DNA of 40,226 bases from a virus: positions 1 to 40,226 of the IMG/VR virus record IMGVR_UViG_3300037260_000016. One strand, written 5' to 3'. The notes under the pieces were generated by a model that was given only the letters and a program-made list of their open reading frames with translations, did not search any database and was not told the origin of the DNA. Made by a program: the position numbers and the translations under genes. This document shows, one piece after another, positions 6,751 to 14,735 of this stretch. How positions within the stretch are numbered: position 1 is the stretch's first letter; the number at the start of each line of letters is the position of its first letter.

Positions 6751-6796
6751 GTGTGCAAGTTGTGCCTCCGCCTCGGGGTATGCACAACTTGCACAC
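6751..6796 (+). repeat. 15-bp perfect inverted repeat after the replication genes
   Basis: GTGTGCAAGTTGTGC (6751-6765) and its exact reverse complement (6782-6796) flank 16 bases. It begins two bases after the primase-helicase stop. No T-tract follows, so it is not a typical intrinsic terminator. A protein binding site, replication origin element or strong message-end hairpin are all possible. Confidence 0.9.
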
Positions 6797-6850
6797 GTCA
6801 CTCGGAGAATGATCAGCTGAGGAATAAACTAAAAAGGTAATACCAAAAAA

Positions 6851-7135
6851 ATGCCTCGCCGAACCAAACAACCTAACCAGGCGGATCGGCTCGCTGATCT
6901 CATCCAGGACGCCTACCTGTCCGCCTATGTGGCCTGGAATCCGTTCCACGACAACCCCGAATTCAAAACTGCTCTCAAAGGTGGCCAGTGCGTCTATCGC
7001 CTGGTTGCCCTCAACCTGCTTGAGGCTGGTGTTACTTTGCCAGCTTCCACGGATGCAACGAAGAAAAAAAAGGCTTCCAAGAAGGCCAACGCGCCCTCTC
7101 TCTTTGGCACCGATCATAATGAGGAGAAGAGGTGA
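6851..7135 (+). CDS. small basic protein, unknown function
   Basis: A 94-residue protein: a helical, soluble first two thirds with several Trp/Tyr/Phe residues (A-Y-V-A-W-N-P-F), then a lysine cluster (K-K-K-K-A-S-K-K) and a polar tail. An AAAGG sequence lies about 13 bases upstream of the ATG. The end overlaps the next start (GTGA, 7132-7135), placing it in an operon with the nuclease. The Lys-rich tail suggests nucleic acid contact, but this is inference; no family is recognised. Confidence 0.65.
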   Translation: MPRRTKQPNQADRLADLIQDAYLSAYVAWNPFHDNPEFKTALKGGQCVYRLVALNLLEAGVTLPASTDATKKKKASKKANAPSLFGTDHNEEKR

Positions 7136-7443
7136 AAATACCCCTCCCGACTCAGATTCGATCTATCGGCCTGCCCGATCCTGTTCCGGAGTACCGTTTC
7201 CACCCCGAACGGCGATTCCGCTGGGATTGGTGCTGGCCGGACCATCTGCTCGCCGTGGAGGTGCAGGGAGGCATCTGGACGGGCGGTAGGCACGTTCGGG
7301 GCAAAGGCTACCATTTGGACTGCCTGAAGCTTTGCGAGGGCGTCTTGCTCGGCTGGCGCGTGCTGTGGGTCGTGACGGCCCACGTTGAAGATGGGACCGC
7401 AATCAAACTGATCGAGAGGGCTTTTCATGGCACGAATAAATAA
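7132..7443 (+). CDS. PD-(D/E)XK-type phage endonuclease
   Basis: A 103-residue protein starting at GTG within the stop of the preceding gene (GTGA). The segment P-E-Y-R-F-H-P-E-R-R-F-R-W-D-W (19-33), then L-A-V-E-V-Q-G-G (40-47) with W-T-G-G-R-H (49-54) and G-W-R-V-L (74-78) matches a small nuclease-fold protein common in phage genomes. Candidate catalytic residues are Glu20, Asp32, Glu43 and Gln45 (in place of the usual Lys). Such proteins are thought to cut branched or damaged DNA during replication and recombination; the exact substrate is unknown. GAGGAGAAGAG just upstream serves as ribosome binding site. Confidence 0.75.
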   Translation: MKIPLPTQIRSIGLPDPVPEYRFHPERRFRWDWCWPDHLLAVEVQGGIWTGGRHVRGKGYHLDCLKLCEGVLLGWRVLWVVTAHVEDGTAIKLIERAFHGTNK

Positions 7444-7472
7444 TCCTCCTCCCACATCATCAGCGCGTCCTT

Positions 7473-7622
7473 GTGCGCCCTGGCGATACCTGCCGCGTGT
7501 GCAAGGAGCCGATCAAGGCTGTTGGGGTGTGGATGAAGTTGCGCGGAGATAGTCATCTTCGGTGCCTATCGTGCTATCACAACTGGAAAAAGAACAGTTG
7601 GAACACCAAAAAGGAGGATTGA
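7473..7622 (+). CDS. small zinc-finger protein, start uncertain
   Basis: A 49-residue reading frame containing D-T-C-R-V-C-K-E ... H-L-R-C-L-S-C-Y-H-N-W: two CxxC pairs spaced like a zinc finger, then a Lys-rich tail. It is coding-like but its start is unclear. GTG at 7473 has no good ribosome binding site. An ATG at 7427 in the neighbouring frame (M-A-R-I-N-N-P-P-P-T-S-S-A-R) looks like the natural beginning, and a one-base shift near 7466-7475 would join the two, so a frameshift or sequencing error is possible. It runs into the AAGGAGG that serves the next gene. Confidence 0.5.
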   Translation: MRPGDTCRVCKEPIKAVGVWMKLRGDSHLRCLSCYHNWKKNSWNTKKED

Positions 7623-7624
7623 TT

Positions 7625-7849
7625 TTGCCTACAACTGCGAAGCCAAGCCCACGCACCAAGGGCAACACGGTGCTGTGTCGCTATACCGTTACATTCGAGT
7701 GCTCGCAAGCGCTGTCGGATGACCTCGCGACAGATCTACTATCCCGCATCGACGAATTGGTGATGAGAGTGAAGATTGAGAGCGCCGTTCGCGGTCTGAT
7801 CAGCGGGCAGCAGGAGTTGTTGCCGGTGGTGGTCAGGGTGGAGGGATAG
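7625..7849 (+). CDS. small protein, TTG start, unknown function
   Basis: A 74-residue protein. TTG at 7625 is preferred because a perfect AAGGAGG (7611-7617) lies 7 bases upstream; a longer frame from 7562 would overlap the zinc-finger frame. Content: a strand-like stretch (V-L-C-R-Y-T-V-T-F-E-C) and an amphipathic helix (L-A-T-D-L-L-S-R-I-D-E-L-V-M-R-V). The stop is four bases before the next start. No family recognised. Confidence 0.6.
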   Translation: MPTTAKPSPRTKGNTVLCRYTVTFECSQALSDDLATDLLSRIDELVMRVKIESAVRGLISGQQELLPVVVRVEG

Positions 7850-7853
7850 CGCT

Positions 7854-8057
7854 ATGTACTGCGACTATTGCGGAGGCAGTGGCCAGATCTATTGTCGTCG
7901 CCAAGGGCGCAGCCTGAACGATCCGCCCTACGTCCAGTGTTGCGCCTACTGCAAAGGTACTGGTGTTGAGACGAACGAGTCCAAGTACGCCCGTCGCGCG
8001 CGAGTCGATGGCCAAGAGGAGGCCGATCGATGGTACGGTGAGACGGATGATGGCTAG
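7854..8057 (+). CDS. small DnaJ-type zinc-finger protein
   Basis: A 67-residue protein with C-D-Y-C-G-G-S-G (3-10) and, after about 20 residues, C-A-Y-C-K-G-T-G: two CxxCxGxG units like those of the DnaJ zinc domain, which in isolation bind one zinc and may contact unfolded protein or nucleic acid. No J domain is present. GGAGGG about 10 bases upstream supports the ATG. Its TAG stop lies inside the 18-bp motif shared with two other sites. It closes the early block of small genes. Confidence 0.7.
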   Translation: MYCDYCGGSGQIYCRRQGRSLNDPPYVQCCAYCKGTGVETNESKYARRARVDGQEEADRWYGETDDG

Positions 8058-8071
8058 AACTGGGTAACACT
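8054..8071 (+). promoter_or_regulatory. shared motif CTAGAACYRRGTAACACT, site A
   Basis: CTAGAACTGGGTAACACT. Near-identical copies occur at 14698-14715 and 34717-34734 in the same orientation, each right after the last gene of a block. Here the next gene is the small terminase, 170 bases on. The leader 8058-8240 also holds two short hairpins (GGGTG/CACCC near 8127-8146 and CCCGTC/GACGGG near 8177-8194) and no gene. Late promoter or RNA-processing site are the main readings. Confidence 0.6.
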
Positions 8072-8240
8072 CCGTGTGTACCATCGTCTTGTTTGCCAGG
8101 TAAGCTATGAGTGCCTTGGGAAGTTGGGTGCGTTGAACAACACCCATGCGTGCAGAGATGCGCGATCCGATATTCCCGTCCGCTCCGACGGGTAGCCCGA
8201 ACCATAGCTGGAGCATTTTTCACTGTTTGAGGTTCTCCCG

Positions 8241-8708
8241 ATGGCCAAGAAGAAGCAACCTAATCCCCCCGGCGATCCTCTTACTCCCCGAAAGAGGAGC
8301 AAGCCCGACTGGGCTCCCGCGTTCTTGCAGCGCCTGAGTGAGTGCGCCAACATCCGCGCTGCCTGTATCGCTGTCGGGACGTCACGGACTGCGGTCTACC
8401 ATCGCCGCAATACCGACGAAAAGTTCGCCCAGGCCATGGCGCTCGCGCTAGAGGATGCCGTCGATGATCTGGAGCTGGAAGCGCGTCGCAGGGCATATGA
8501 GGGCTGCGAGAAGCCTATTTTCCACCAGGGCGAGGAATGCGGGCGGATCAAAGAGTACTCGGACACCCTGATGATTTTCTTGCTGAAGGCACATAGGCCG
8601 GAGAAGTACAGGGAGAGGTACGAAGTGAAGCAGACGGGGGCAGTGGTGAGTTTGACGGCGGCGGATTTGAGTGACGACGAGTTGGCGCGAGTCGTGAAGG
8701 GTGAGTAA
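8241..8708 (+). CDS. terS: terminase small subunit
   Basis: A 155-residue DNA-packaging protein that would recognise phage DNA and hand it to the large terminase. Seen: a basic N-terminus (K-K-K, R-K-R-S-K), a helix-turn-helix-like stretch (C-A-N-I-R-A-A-C-I-A-V-G-T-S-R-T-A-V-Y), a helical middle (A-R-R-R-A-Y-E-G) and 'Y-S-D-T-L-M-I-F-L-L-K-A-H-R-P-E-K-Y', a signature I recall from many phage small terminases. GAGG (8230-8233) lies 7 bases before the ATG. The large subunit follows one gene later. The end overlaps the methyltransferase start by one base (TAATG). Confidence 0.88.
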   Translation: MAKKKQPNPPGDPLTPRKRSKPDWAPAFLQRLSECANIRAACIAVGTSRTAVYHRRNTDEKFAQAMALALEDAVDDLELEARRRAYEGCEKPIFHQGEECGRIKEYSDTLMIFLLKAHRPEKYRERYEVKQTGAVVSLTAADLSDDELARVVKGE

Positions 8709-9460
8709 TGCCGAAGCGTAGGCCACTGCTGCTTGATCTGTTTTGCGGAGCTGGCGGATGTGCAATGGGCTACCATCGAGCAGGATTTGACGTTGTCGGC
8801 GTAGATATAAAACCACAGAAAAACTACCTATGCAGTGGAGCGATAGGTTTCATACAAGCGGACGCTATCGATATACTGAACCACCTAGTTCTCTATCCAC
8901 ATGATGGCCTGTATGACAATAATAATCGTGGTTATGTCTTGGACTGCTTCGATCTAATCCATGCTTCGCCACCATGTCAAGCTTACAGTCGATGCAGGCG
9001 CATCGGAAACAGTCGGCCAACCCAGGATCTCGTTGCACCCATTCGCCGCCTTCTGAAGAAGGCGGCGAAGCCCTATGTCATCGAAAACGTGGAAGGTTCG
9101 CCTTTACATTTTCCGACTCTTTTGTGTGGGAAGATGCTCGGTTTGAAAACCCGCCGGCATCGTTTATTTGAGTCGTCCATCCTCTTGCTCGCTCCTAAAG
9201 CATGCAATCATCAGCCCGGAGATATTATCGTCTTTGGCCATTCCGTTGAGCTTATAGGTTCAAAAACAACTCCCTACAAAGATGCATCTGGGCGAATCCA
9301 TTATCGACGCCAGCGATTGCCGCTTTCAAGCGGCAATAAAGCAATGGGAATCGACTGGATGAATCGAGCCGAGATTAGCCAGGCCATCCCTCCTGCCTAC
9401 ACCGAGTATCTGGGTCGTCAGTTGATTCGAGCGATCGAACAGGGCAAAGCATCATGCTGA
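8708..9460 (+). CDS. DNA (cytosine-5) methyltransferase, short form
   Basis: A 250-residue enzyme transferring methyl from S-adenosylmethionine to cytosine in DNA. Motif I L-F-C-G-A-G-G (11-17), catalytic P-P-C-Q (88-91, Cys90), E-N-V-E-G-S (126-131) and R-R-H-R-L-F (149-154) are present; the C-terminal 'A-I-P-P-A-Y' is also familiar. It is shorter than restriction-type enzymes (330-420), so its target-recognition region must be small. No restriction partner is nearby, so self-protection of phage DNA is likely. It sits between the two terminase genes and its DNA is visibly AT-richer than the terminases, suggesting later insertion. A 13-bp perfect palindrome lies at 9042-9069. Confidence 0.88.
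   Translation: MPKRRPLLLDLFCGAGGCAMGYHRAGFDVVGVDIKPQKNYLCSGAIGFIQADAIDILNHLVLYPHDGLYDNNNRGYVLDCFDLIHASPPCQAYSRCRRIGNSRPTQDLVAPIRRLLKKAAKPYVIENVEGSPLHFPTLLCGKMLGLKTRRHRLFESSILLLAPKACNHQPGDIIVFGHSVELIGSKTTPYKDASGRIHYRRQRLPLSSGNKAMGIDWMNRAEISQAIPPAYTEYLGRQLIRAIEQGKASC
9042..9069 (+). repeat. 13-bp perfect palindrome in the methyltransferase gene
   Basis: TTCGCCGCCTTCT (9042-9054) and its exact reverse complement (9057-9069) around a two-base centre. It encodes R-R-L-L-K-K-A-A between motifs IV and VI, where a family alignment would show whether it is an insertion. Confidence 0.85.
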
Positions 9461-10941
9461 CATGCTCGCCACTACAGGCCGCAGAAGAACTCCTGCGCCG
9501 TCGTCTGGCCAGGTCCTCCCTTCTCGACTTCACTCGTTACACCTTCGAGGGATACCGCGACAACTGGCACCATCGCCTACTCTGCACCAGGCTGGACGAC
9601 TTCGCCGCTGGCAAGATTCGCCGCCTGATCGTGAACATGCCACCCCAGCACGGCAAATCAGAACTGGTAAGCCGCCGACTTCCGGCTTACATCCTCGGTC
9701 GTGATCCCGATACTCCCCTCATCTGCTGCTCTCACACAACCCAGTTAGCCGAGGAGATGTGTCTCGATGTCCAGCGCATTATGGAAGACGATTCGTACAA
9801 ACGACTCTTCCCTGGCACTCGATTACCAGAGCGTGGAGAAGGAAAGAAGACGAGTGAACTATTCGAGGTAGTTGGCCACCGAGGGCGTTACTTCGCCGCC
9901 GGCGTGGGCAAGGCGATCGTTGGCCGGGGCTTTAGACTGGGTATCATTGACGACCCGACCAAGGGCCGAGAAGCGGCAGACAGCCCCACCCAGCGCGAGG
10001 GTGTCCGAAAATGGTACAGCGGGGACTTCATGACGCGCCGGCGCAAGGATGCCGGCATCTTGATCACGGCGACACGTTGGCACGTCGAGGACCTGGTGGG
10101 TTGGCTGCGGACACTGTCGGAGGATGACCCGCATGCGGACAAGTGGGAGGTGCTGAGTCTACCGGCGGTCGCAGAGGAGGTGCGGTGCGAAGGCGATCCG
10201 CGCGAGCCAGGAGAGGCGCTTTGGCCCGACGAACACCCCTTCGCGGAACTGGAGACGACCAAAGCCGCGAGCGTGTACGATTGGTGGTCCCAGTACCAAC
10301 AGAAGCCCCGCGCGCCAGGTAGCACCGAATGGCCCGATGAGCATTTCAGCTGGGATGGATTCTGGTTTGACCGGTGGCCCGAGAACGCCACTTTCAAGGT
10401 GATGTCATTGGACCCGAGCAAAGGCAATACGGACAAGGCGGGCGACTACCAGGCTATTGTGGTGTGGGGACGGACACCAGATAGCACGGAGTGGGTCGAG
10501 GCCGACATGGGGAAGAGGCCAATGGTCGCGGCCCGTCTGGCGGATGGAACGGCGATTACAGATGGCATGGTTGAAAGGTGCATGGAGATTTACGATGCGC
10601 ATAGGCCGGAACGGCTCGTGATTGAGAGTAACACGTTCCAGCAATTGCTGACTATTCCGATGAGACTGGTCGCTAAAATCATGGGGGTTGATCCGTTTCT
10701 AAGGATGATGGAAGTGACGAATAAGGTCAACAAGGAAGTGCGAATACGAAGGTTAGGCGATCCGTTGAGTCGTAGGAAGATGCGGTTCAGGCGAACGCCA
10801 GGGACGCGGTTGTTAGTGGAACAGCTGAGGCAGTTTCCGGTTGCGGACCACGATGACGGGCCGGATGCGTTGGAGATGGCGCGGAGGATTGCCATCGAAC
10901 TATGGAATGGAAAGGCCGAGGCCAAGAAAGGACAGAGGTGA
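9454..10941 (+). CDS. terL: terminase large subunit
   Basis: A 495-residue packaging motor: an ATPase that pumps DNA into the prohead and a nuclease that cuts it. ATPase part: Walker A P-P-Q-H-G-K-S (63-69), Walker B L-G-I-I-D-D-P (162-168) and coupling motif T-A-T-R-W (205-209). RNase H-like nuclease part: Asp320 in M-S-L-D-P-S-K, Glu391 in L-V-I-E-S-N, and the Asp cluster in D-H-D-D-G-P-D-A-L-E (465-474). Length is normal. The start overlaps the methyltransferase end by seven bases. It anchors the whole + strand block as a phage late region. Confidence 0.95.
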   Translation: MLTCSPLQAAEELLRRRLARSSLLDFTRYTFEGYRDNWHHRLLCTRLDDFAAGKIRRLIVNMPPQHGKSELVSRRLPAYILGRDPDTPLICCSHTTQLAEEMCLDVQRIMEDDSYKRLFPGTRLPERGEGKKTSELFEVVGHRGRYFAAGVGKAIVGRGFRLGIIDDPTKGREAADSPTQREGVRKWYSGDFMTRRRKDAGILITATRWHVEDLVGWLRTLSEDDPHADKWEVLSLPAVAEEVRCEGDPREPGEALWPDEHPFAELETTKAASVYDWWSQYQQKPRAPGSTEWPDEHFSWDGFWFDRWPENATFKVMSLDPSKGNTDKAGDYQAIVVWGRTPDSTEWVEADMGKRPMVAARLADGTAITDGMVERCMEIYDAHRPERLVIESNTFQQLLTIPMRLVAKIMGVDPFLRMMEVTNKVNKEVRIRRLGDPLSRRKMRFRRTPGTRLLVEQLRQFPVADHDDGPDALEMARRIAIELWNGKAEAKKGQR

Positions 10942-10944
10942 AGC

Positions 10945-11199
10945 ATGCCAGAGAACGATATGCAAAGGTTTCTTGATCGTAGGATAATGCAACGATTACT
11001 TGATGATGGGGATGAGACCCTCGTCGGACGAGTGCGCGACGTTACTCCAACGATCTATAGCCATTTGATTCCGACTGTCACTATGCTCGAACAGCTAGAT
11101 TTTTCTGACGTGCGGGAGACCGCCATAAGTCTCGAACAGGCCAAAGCGTTATACGGCGAAGCGTGGGAGGTTGGCGGAAAGGTTTACGTGAAGAAATGA
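10945..11199 (+). CDS. small protein between terminase and portal
   Basis: An 84-residue acidic protein: a helical N-terminal half (R-F-L-D-R-R-I-M-Q-R-L-L), a hydrophobic middle and a C-terminus W-E-V-G-G-K-V-Y-V-K-K that looks like a small beta element. AGAGGTGAAG upstream gives a binding site. It overlaps the portal start (ATGA). The position suggests a packaging or connector accessory, but nothing in the sequence proves this. Confidence 0.65.
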   Translation: MPENDMQRFLDRRIMQRLLDDGDETLVGRVRDVTPTIYSHLIPTVTMLEQLDFSDVRETAISLEQAKALYGEAWEVGGKVYVKK

Positions 11200-14100
11200 C
11201 CACGAGCAACGGCCATTCCAACGGCCACCCATCCCCAGAACAACCGACTCGCAACGTCCTGGAGTTGCTCGAACAGAAGCGCGCGCAAATCGAACTCGCG
11301 AAGGCGGAGAGGCAGCTCGCCCAGCTCGAGCGCGGCACGAAGCGACTTGTCGAATCAAACCTGATGTGGGGCTGGATGGACGGCTGGTCGGCCCTCATCG
11401 ACCGCATGCGCGGGGTTGAAGGCCAGCTGCTCATGGCCCCTTCGACGGTCAACGACCGGAAGTATGGGGCTAATTGGCCGTTCTGGCGGACCTGGTCTGA
11501 GCACAGTATCCTTCGGGCGCAATCCCGACTAATCACAAAGACGAACGACCTCGCGGAGGGAGCGCTCGAGGGACTGTGTTCCTACACCATCGCAGACGGC
11601 TTCAAGTACCGCATTGCGGCGAAAAAAAAGAAAAGTCCCCCTCCTTCTCTACTCGATACGATCCAGTTCATCGTCGATGACTTTGGCGAGCGAAATCAGC
11701 TGCCCGAGATGGAACAGGAGATGTTCATCCGCTCGCGCAAGGATGGGGAGTACGCCGTCCGTGACTTTGTGCACAACGGGCTGACGAATCTTCGCTTTAT
11801 CGAGCCAACCCAGATCATGGACGCGGTCGGGATGACCGGCAATGATTCCGACCGGATGCACCCGTGGACCCAGGGAGAAGGGTCGTTCGGGGTTATTACG
11901 CCAGAAGACGATATGGAGCGAACGCTCGCGTTATGGGTCTGTTACGACGGCGATATTTCCTCTGGAGAGGAAGTCCCCATCTCGGAGTGTCAGCACTTCA
12001 AAATCGGGGTTGAGCGGTGCATCAAGCGCGGGTTTCCCGACTTCGTCTATGCGACCAATGACGGGTTAAAAGCCTCGGGGCAGTGCATCCAGAACATGGT
12101 TGAGAGCGCGGCGATCCAGGCCAGTGTCGTCGAGATCAGGGAGCACGACGTCGCCACCGAGGACGTCGTGAAAGATTTTGTCGCAACGGAAGCCCAATGG
12201 CAAGAGCCAGAGCCCTGGAATGGGGCTCCGATCAACACTCGGATAGCTCGTAGTGGTGAGGTTCGGGACATCCCGAAGGGGTTGAAGTACATCCCACCCC
12301 CGTTCTCGAATGGGCTACCTGCGTGGGCACAAGCGACTCAGGCAGCATTGAGGCGCTGTGGGGTGAAGTGGAACGCGCCGGAATGGCTCGTATCGGGAGA
12401 TGCGAGCAACAACAACTATGCGAGTAGCTTGACGGCGGAATCGCCGTTCGTGCGGCGGTGCACGAGGTGGCAGGGCAGTTACAAACGGGCGTTTCGGCAG
12501 AACGTGGAGCGGGCGATCAAGAACGCCTGCGATGCGGGGATTATCAGGGCAGAGGGGCGGACGTGGTCGTGGCAGGAAGTGTGCGAAGTGTGCGAGTTAC
12601 AGGTTGAAGCGCCATCGCTGGTAACGCGCGACGAGATGAAAGAGGCACAATCGAATGAGATCCGGATGCAGGCGGGGGTGTTGTCGCCGCAGACGTGGTG
12701 CGCGCAGGATGGGCTGGACTATGACGAGCAACAAACGAATTTGGCGGAGCACGCGCAGAAGCAACAAGAGATGACGCCACAAGGGCAGCCAGGACAGGCG
12801 GGACAGGCACAGCAGCTGCAACAGCAGTCGCTCCCGGCTGCTGGGGGGCAGCAACAGCCGCAGGAACAACAGCAGAGTCCGGCGTTGTCTGCGCTACTCG
12901 GCGAGAGCGTAGAAATGGACTGGCTGGAAGAACTCATCGAAATGAATTTCATGGAGGCTTACAAACCCACGAAGGAAGTGGGCGCGGTGTGGCGTGGTCC
13001 GAGCGGTCGATTGACTACCAAGTTGGCATCCGGCCGAGTCGTCCCATACAGAGACCCGAATGCGCCCAAACCCGTGAAGAAGCCACGAGGGGGGCAACCG
13101 CCCGCCCCTCCCGTTGGCAGTGCGGGTACTGGCGCTGGCGACGGGGGTGGAGAAAAAGAACCGCCTGGTCCAACGCCACAAGGTGGACCGCCCGCACCTG
13201 CCGGGCCGGCTAGTCCGGCCCCACCAGCCCCACCTAAAGCCCCACGCGGCAACGCGAAGGTAACAGCAGGCCACGTCCATTCCGTGATCGCCCAACATGT
13301 CCAGGCTGGAAAGATCAGCGCAGAGGATACTGCGCACCTCGGTGATCTAATCCTGTCCATGACTGTCGAAAATATGAATGGGTTGGCGACGAAGTTGGGG
13401 GAGATCAAAGGGAAAGAGGCGAAGATTGAGAAGGGGAAGAGGATAGCGGCGGCGGCGATCGCCAAGGTGACGGGTGGGGTTGCTGCTGGCGCGGGCGGTC
13501 CAACGGCAACACCGACAGCGGCACCCACACCTAAAGCCACTCCCAAAGCAGAACCGAAAGCACCGCCGAAGGAGCAAGAGCCATCCACGGATGCGGAGTT
13601 TGACGCGGCGCGAGAGGCGAGAATCTTGGCGTATCAGTCGAGGGCGGCGAATAAGCAGCCGCTTTTCAAAGAGCCTGCTTCAGCTCAGCCAGCTGAGACG
13701 AAGCAAGAGAAGCCAAAAGGGTCAGAGTCAAAGGCGGCGCAGCCCGCAGCCCCGAAAGCCTCTCCCGCCGCATCCAACCACGTCCAGGCCGCGACGCAGC
13801 ACGCGCTCGCGACGGTGGACAAGCTGAAGTCGATGCCCCTCTCGCAGCTCGTGAAGGTGCCCGACCATGAGATCCAGGCCGACATCGACAAACTACACCT
13901 CGACAAGCTCAAAAAGCCCGAGTTGACCGCCCTCGCCAAACAGTTGGGCGTACACTCAAGCGAGCTGGGTAAGACCCAGGCAGCCCTACGCGACAACATC
14001 TCCGATGTGTTCTTCCGAGACATACGCGGCCGCGCTGGGATGGCGATTGGCGATCATGGCAGTTTCGACGACGAGCAGACGATGCATGATGTGGAGAGGG

Positions 14101-14537
14101 GAGCGAAAGCGGACCAGGACAAAGCAGCACAATACCGAAAGGACAACCCGGTTCCAACTCCGGCATCACGTCCCAAGACACCCCCCAAGCCCAAAGAGAA
14201 GGCCGCGCGCGGGCCGGCCAAGGCAACAGAAAAAGCCAACGCGGCCGTTGCTACGGGGCAAGCCCATATCGACGCGGTCCACAAAGCGGTTGCAGCCGAC
14301 CATGCGACTCGCACTATCAGTGATCGCGGCGGCGAACTCGGCAAGATCACTCGCCAACACGCCCTGGACGCCGTCAAGGACATGAACCTCGACAGTCACT
14401 CCGATGGCGAGCTGAAACACATCGCCACCCAGTTCAAGGCCGATGTACCGCGCGGAGCCAGCCGCGCGGATATTATCAATGAGATCGAGCGGGCCGTCCT
14501 GGGCGCTCGCGAGTTGGCCTACAGTGGAGTCAGCTAA
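11196..14537 (+). CDS. portal protein with very long C-terminal extension
   Basis: 1113 residues, about twice a usual portal. Residues 1-530 have portal-like content: a coiled-coil start, R-A-Q-S-R-L-I-T-K-T-N-D, and W-L-V-S-G-D-A-S-N-N-N-Y-A-S; the place after terminase fits the ring through which DNA enters. A Gln-rich linker (Q-Q-Q repeats, ~535-575) follows, then W-R-G-P-S-G-R, then Pro/Ala/Lys-rich linkers separating three or more small helical modules that resemble SAP/Rho-N-like helix-extension-helix units (e.g. L-T-A-L-A-K-Q-L-G-V; L-K-H-I-A-T-Q-F-K). These modules often bind DNA or protein. The start at 11196 uses ATGA coupling; an in-frame start at 11163 would overlap more. The low-complexity part is a likely site of recombination. 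Confidence 0.75.
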   Translation: MTTSNGHSNGHPSPEQPTRNVLELLEQKRAQIELAKAERQLAQLERGTKRLVESNLMWGWMDGWSALIDRMRGVEGQLLMAPSTVNDRKYGANWPFWRTWSEHSILRAQSRLITKTNDLAEGALEGLCSYTIADGFKYRIAAKKKKSPPPSLLDTIQFIVDDFGERNQLPEMEQEMFIRSRKDGEYAVRDFVHNGLTNLRFIEPTQIMDAVGMTGNDSDRMHPWTQGEGSFGVITPEDDMERTLALWVCYDGDISSGEEVPISECQHFKIGVERCIKRGFPDFVYATNDGLKASGQCIQNMVESAAIQASVVEIREHDVATEDVVKDFVATEAQWQEPEPWNGAPINTRIARSGEVRDIPKGLKYIPPPFSNGLPAWAQATQAALRRCGVKWNAPEWLVSGDASNNNYASSLTAESPFVRRCTRWQGSYKRAFRQNVERAIKNACDAGIIRAEGRTWSWQEVCEVCELQVEAPSLVTRDEMKEAQSNEIRMQAGVLSPQTWCAQDGLDYDEQQTNLAEHAQKQQEMTPQGQPGQAGQAQQLQQQSLPAAGGQQQPQEQQQSPALSALLGESVEMDWLEELIEMNFMEAYKPTKEVGAVWRGPSGRLTTKLASGRVVPYRDPNAPKPVKKPRGGQPPAPPVGSAGTGAGDGGGEKEPPGPTPQGGPPAPAGPASPAPPAPPKAPRGNAKVTAGHVHSVIAQHVQAGKISAEDTAHLGDLILSMTVENMNGLATKLGEIKGKEAKIEKGKRIAAAAIAKVTGGVAAGAGGPTATPTAAPTPKATPKAEPKAPPKEQEPSTDAEFDAAREARILAYQSRAANKQPLFKEPASAQPAETKQEKPKGSESKAAQPAAPKASPAASNHVQAATQHALATVDKLKSMPLSQLVKVPDHEIQADIDKLHLDKLKKPELTALAKQLGVHSSELGKTQAALRDNISDVFFRDIRGRAGMAIGDHGSFDDEQTMHDVERGAKADQDKAAQYRKDNPVPTPASRPKTPPKPKEKAARGPAKATEKANAAVATGQAHIDAVHKAVAADHATRTISDRGGELGKITRQHALDAVKDMNLDSHSDGELKHIATQFKADVPRGASRADIINEIERAVLGARELAYSGVS

Positions 14538-14701
14538 TGGACCCCCTCGAAATCACCTTCGCCCAACTCGAAGTCCGTCGCCAACTCGAAGCCGGCGAGA
14601 TTGACATGGCCACAGCTGAGAAAGCGATGCGGGCTATCGCGGAGCAAGCCGGTAGTGACGATCCCACTTCTTCTCAAAATAATTCTCCCAACTCGGACTA
14701 G
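14537..14701 (+). CDS. very small helical protein after the portal
   Basis: A 54-residue gene starting at the ATG that overlaps the portal stop (TAATG). It encodes an amphipathic helix pair (E-V-R-R-Q-L-E-A-G-E-I-D-M-A-T-A-E-K-A-M) and a polar Ser/Asn-rich tail. The tight coupling and coherent composition argue it is real. Its TAG stop (14699-14701) falls within the shared regulatory motif. Function unknown. Confidence 0.6.
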   Translation: MDPLEITFAQLEVRRQLEAGEIDMATAEKAMRAIAEQAGSDDPTSSQNNSPNSD

Positions 14702-14715
14702 AACCGAGTAACACT
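14698..14715 (+). promoter_or_regulatory. shared motif CTAGAACYRRGTAACACT, site B
   Basis: CTAGAACCGAGTAACACT. The 23 bases 14694-14716 are identical to 34713-34735. It stands 20 bases before the ATG of the protease-scaffold gene, which has no clear Shine-Dalgarno sequence, so if this is a promoter the message would have a very short leader. Confidence 0.65.
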
Positions 14716-14735
14716 TTCGTGCGACCTTCTTTTCT

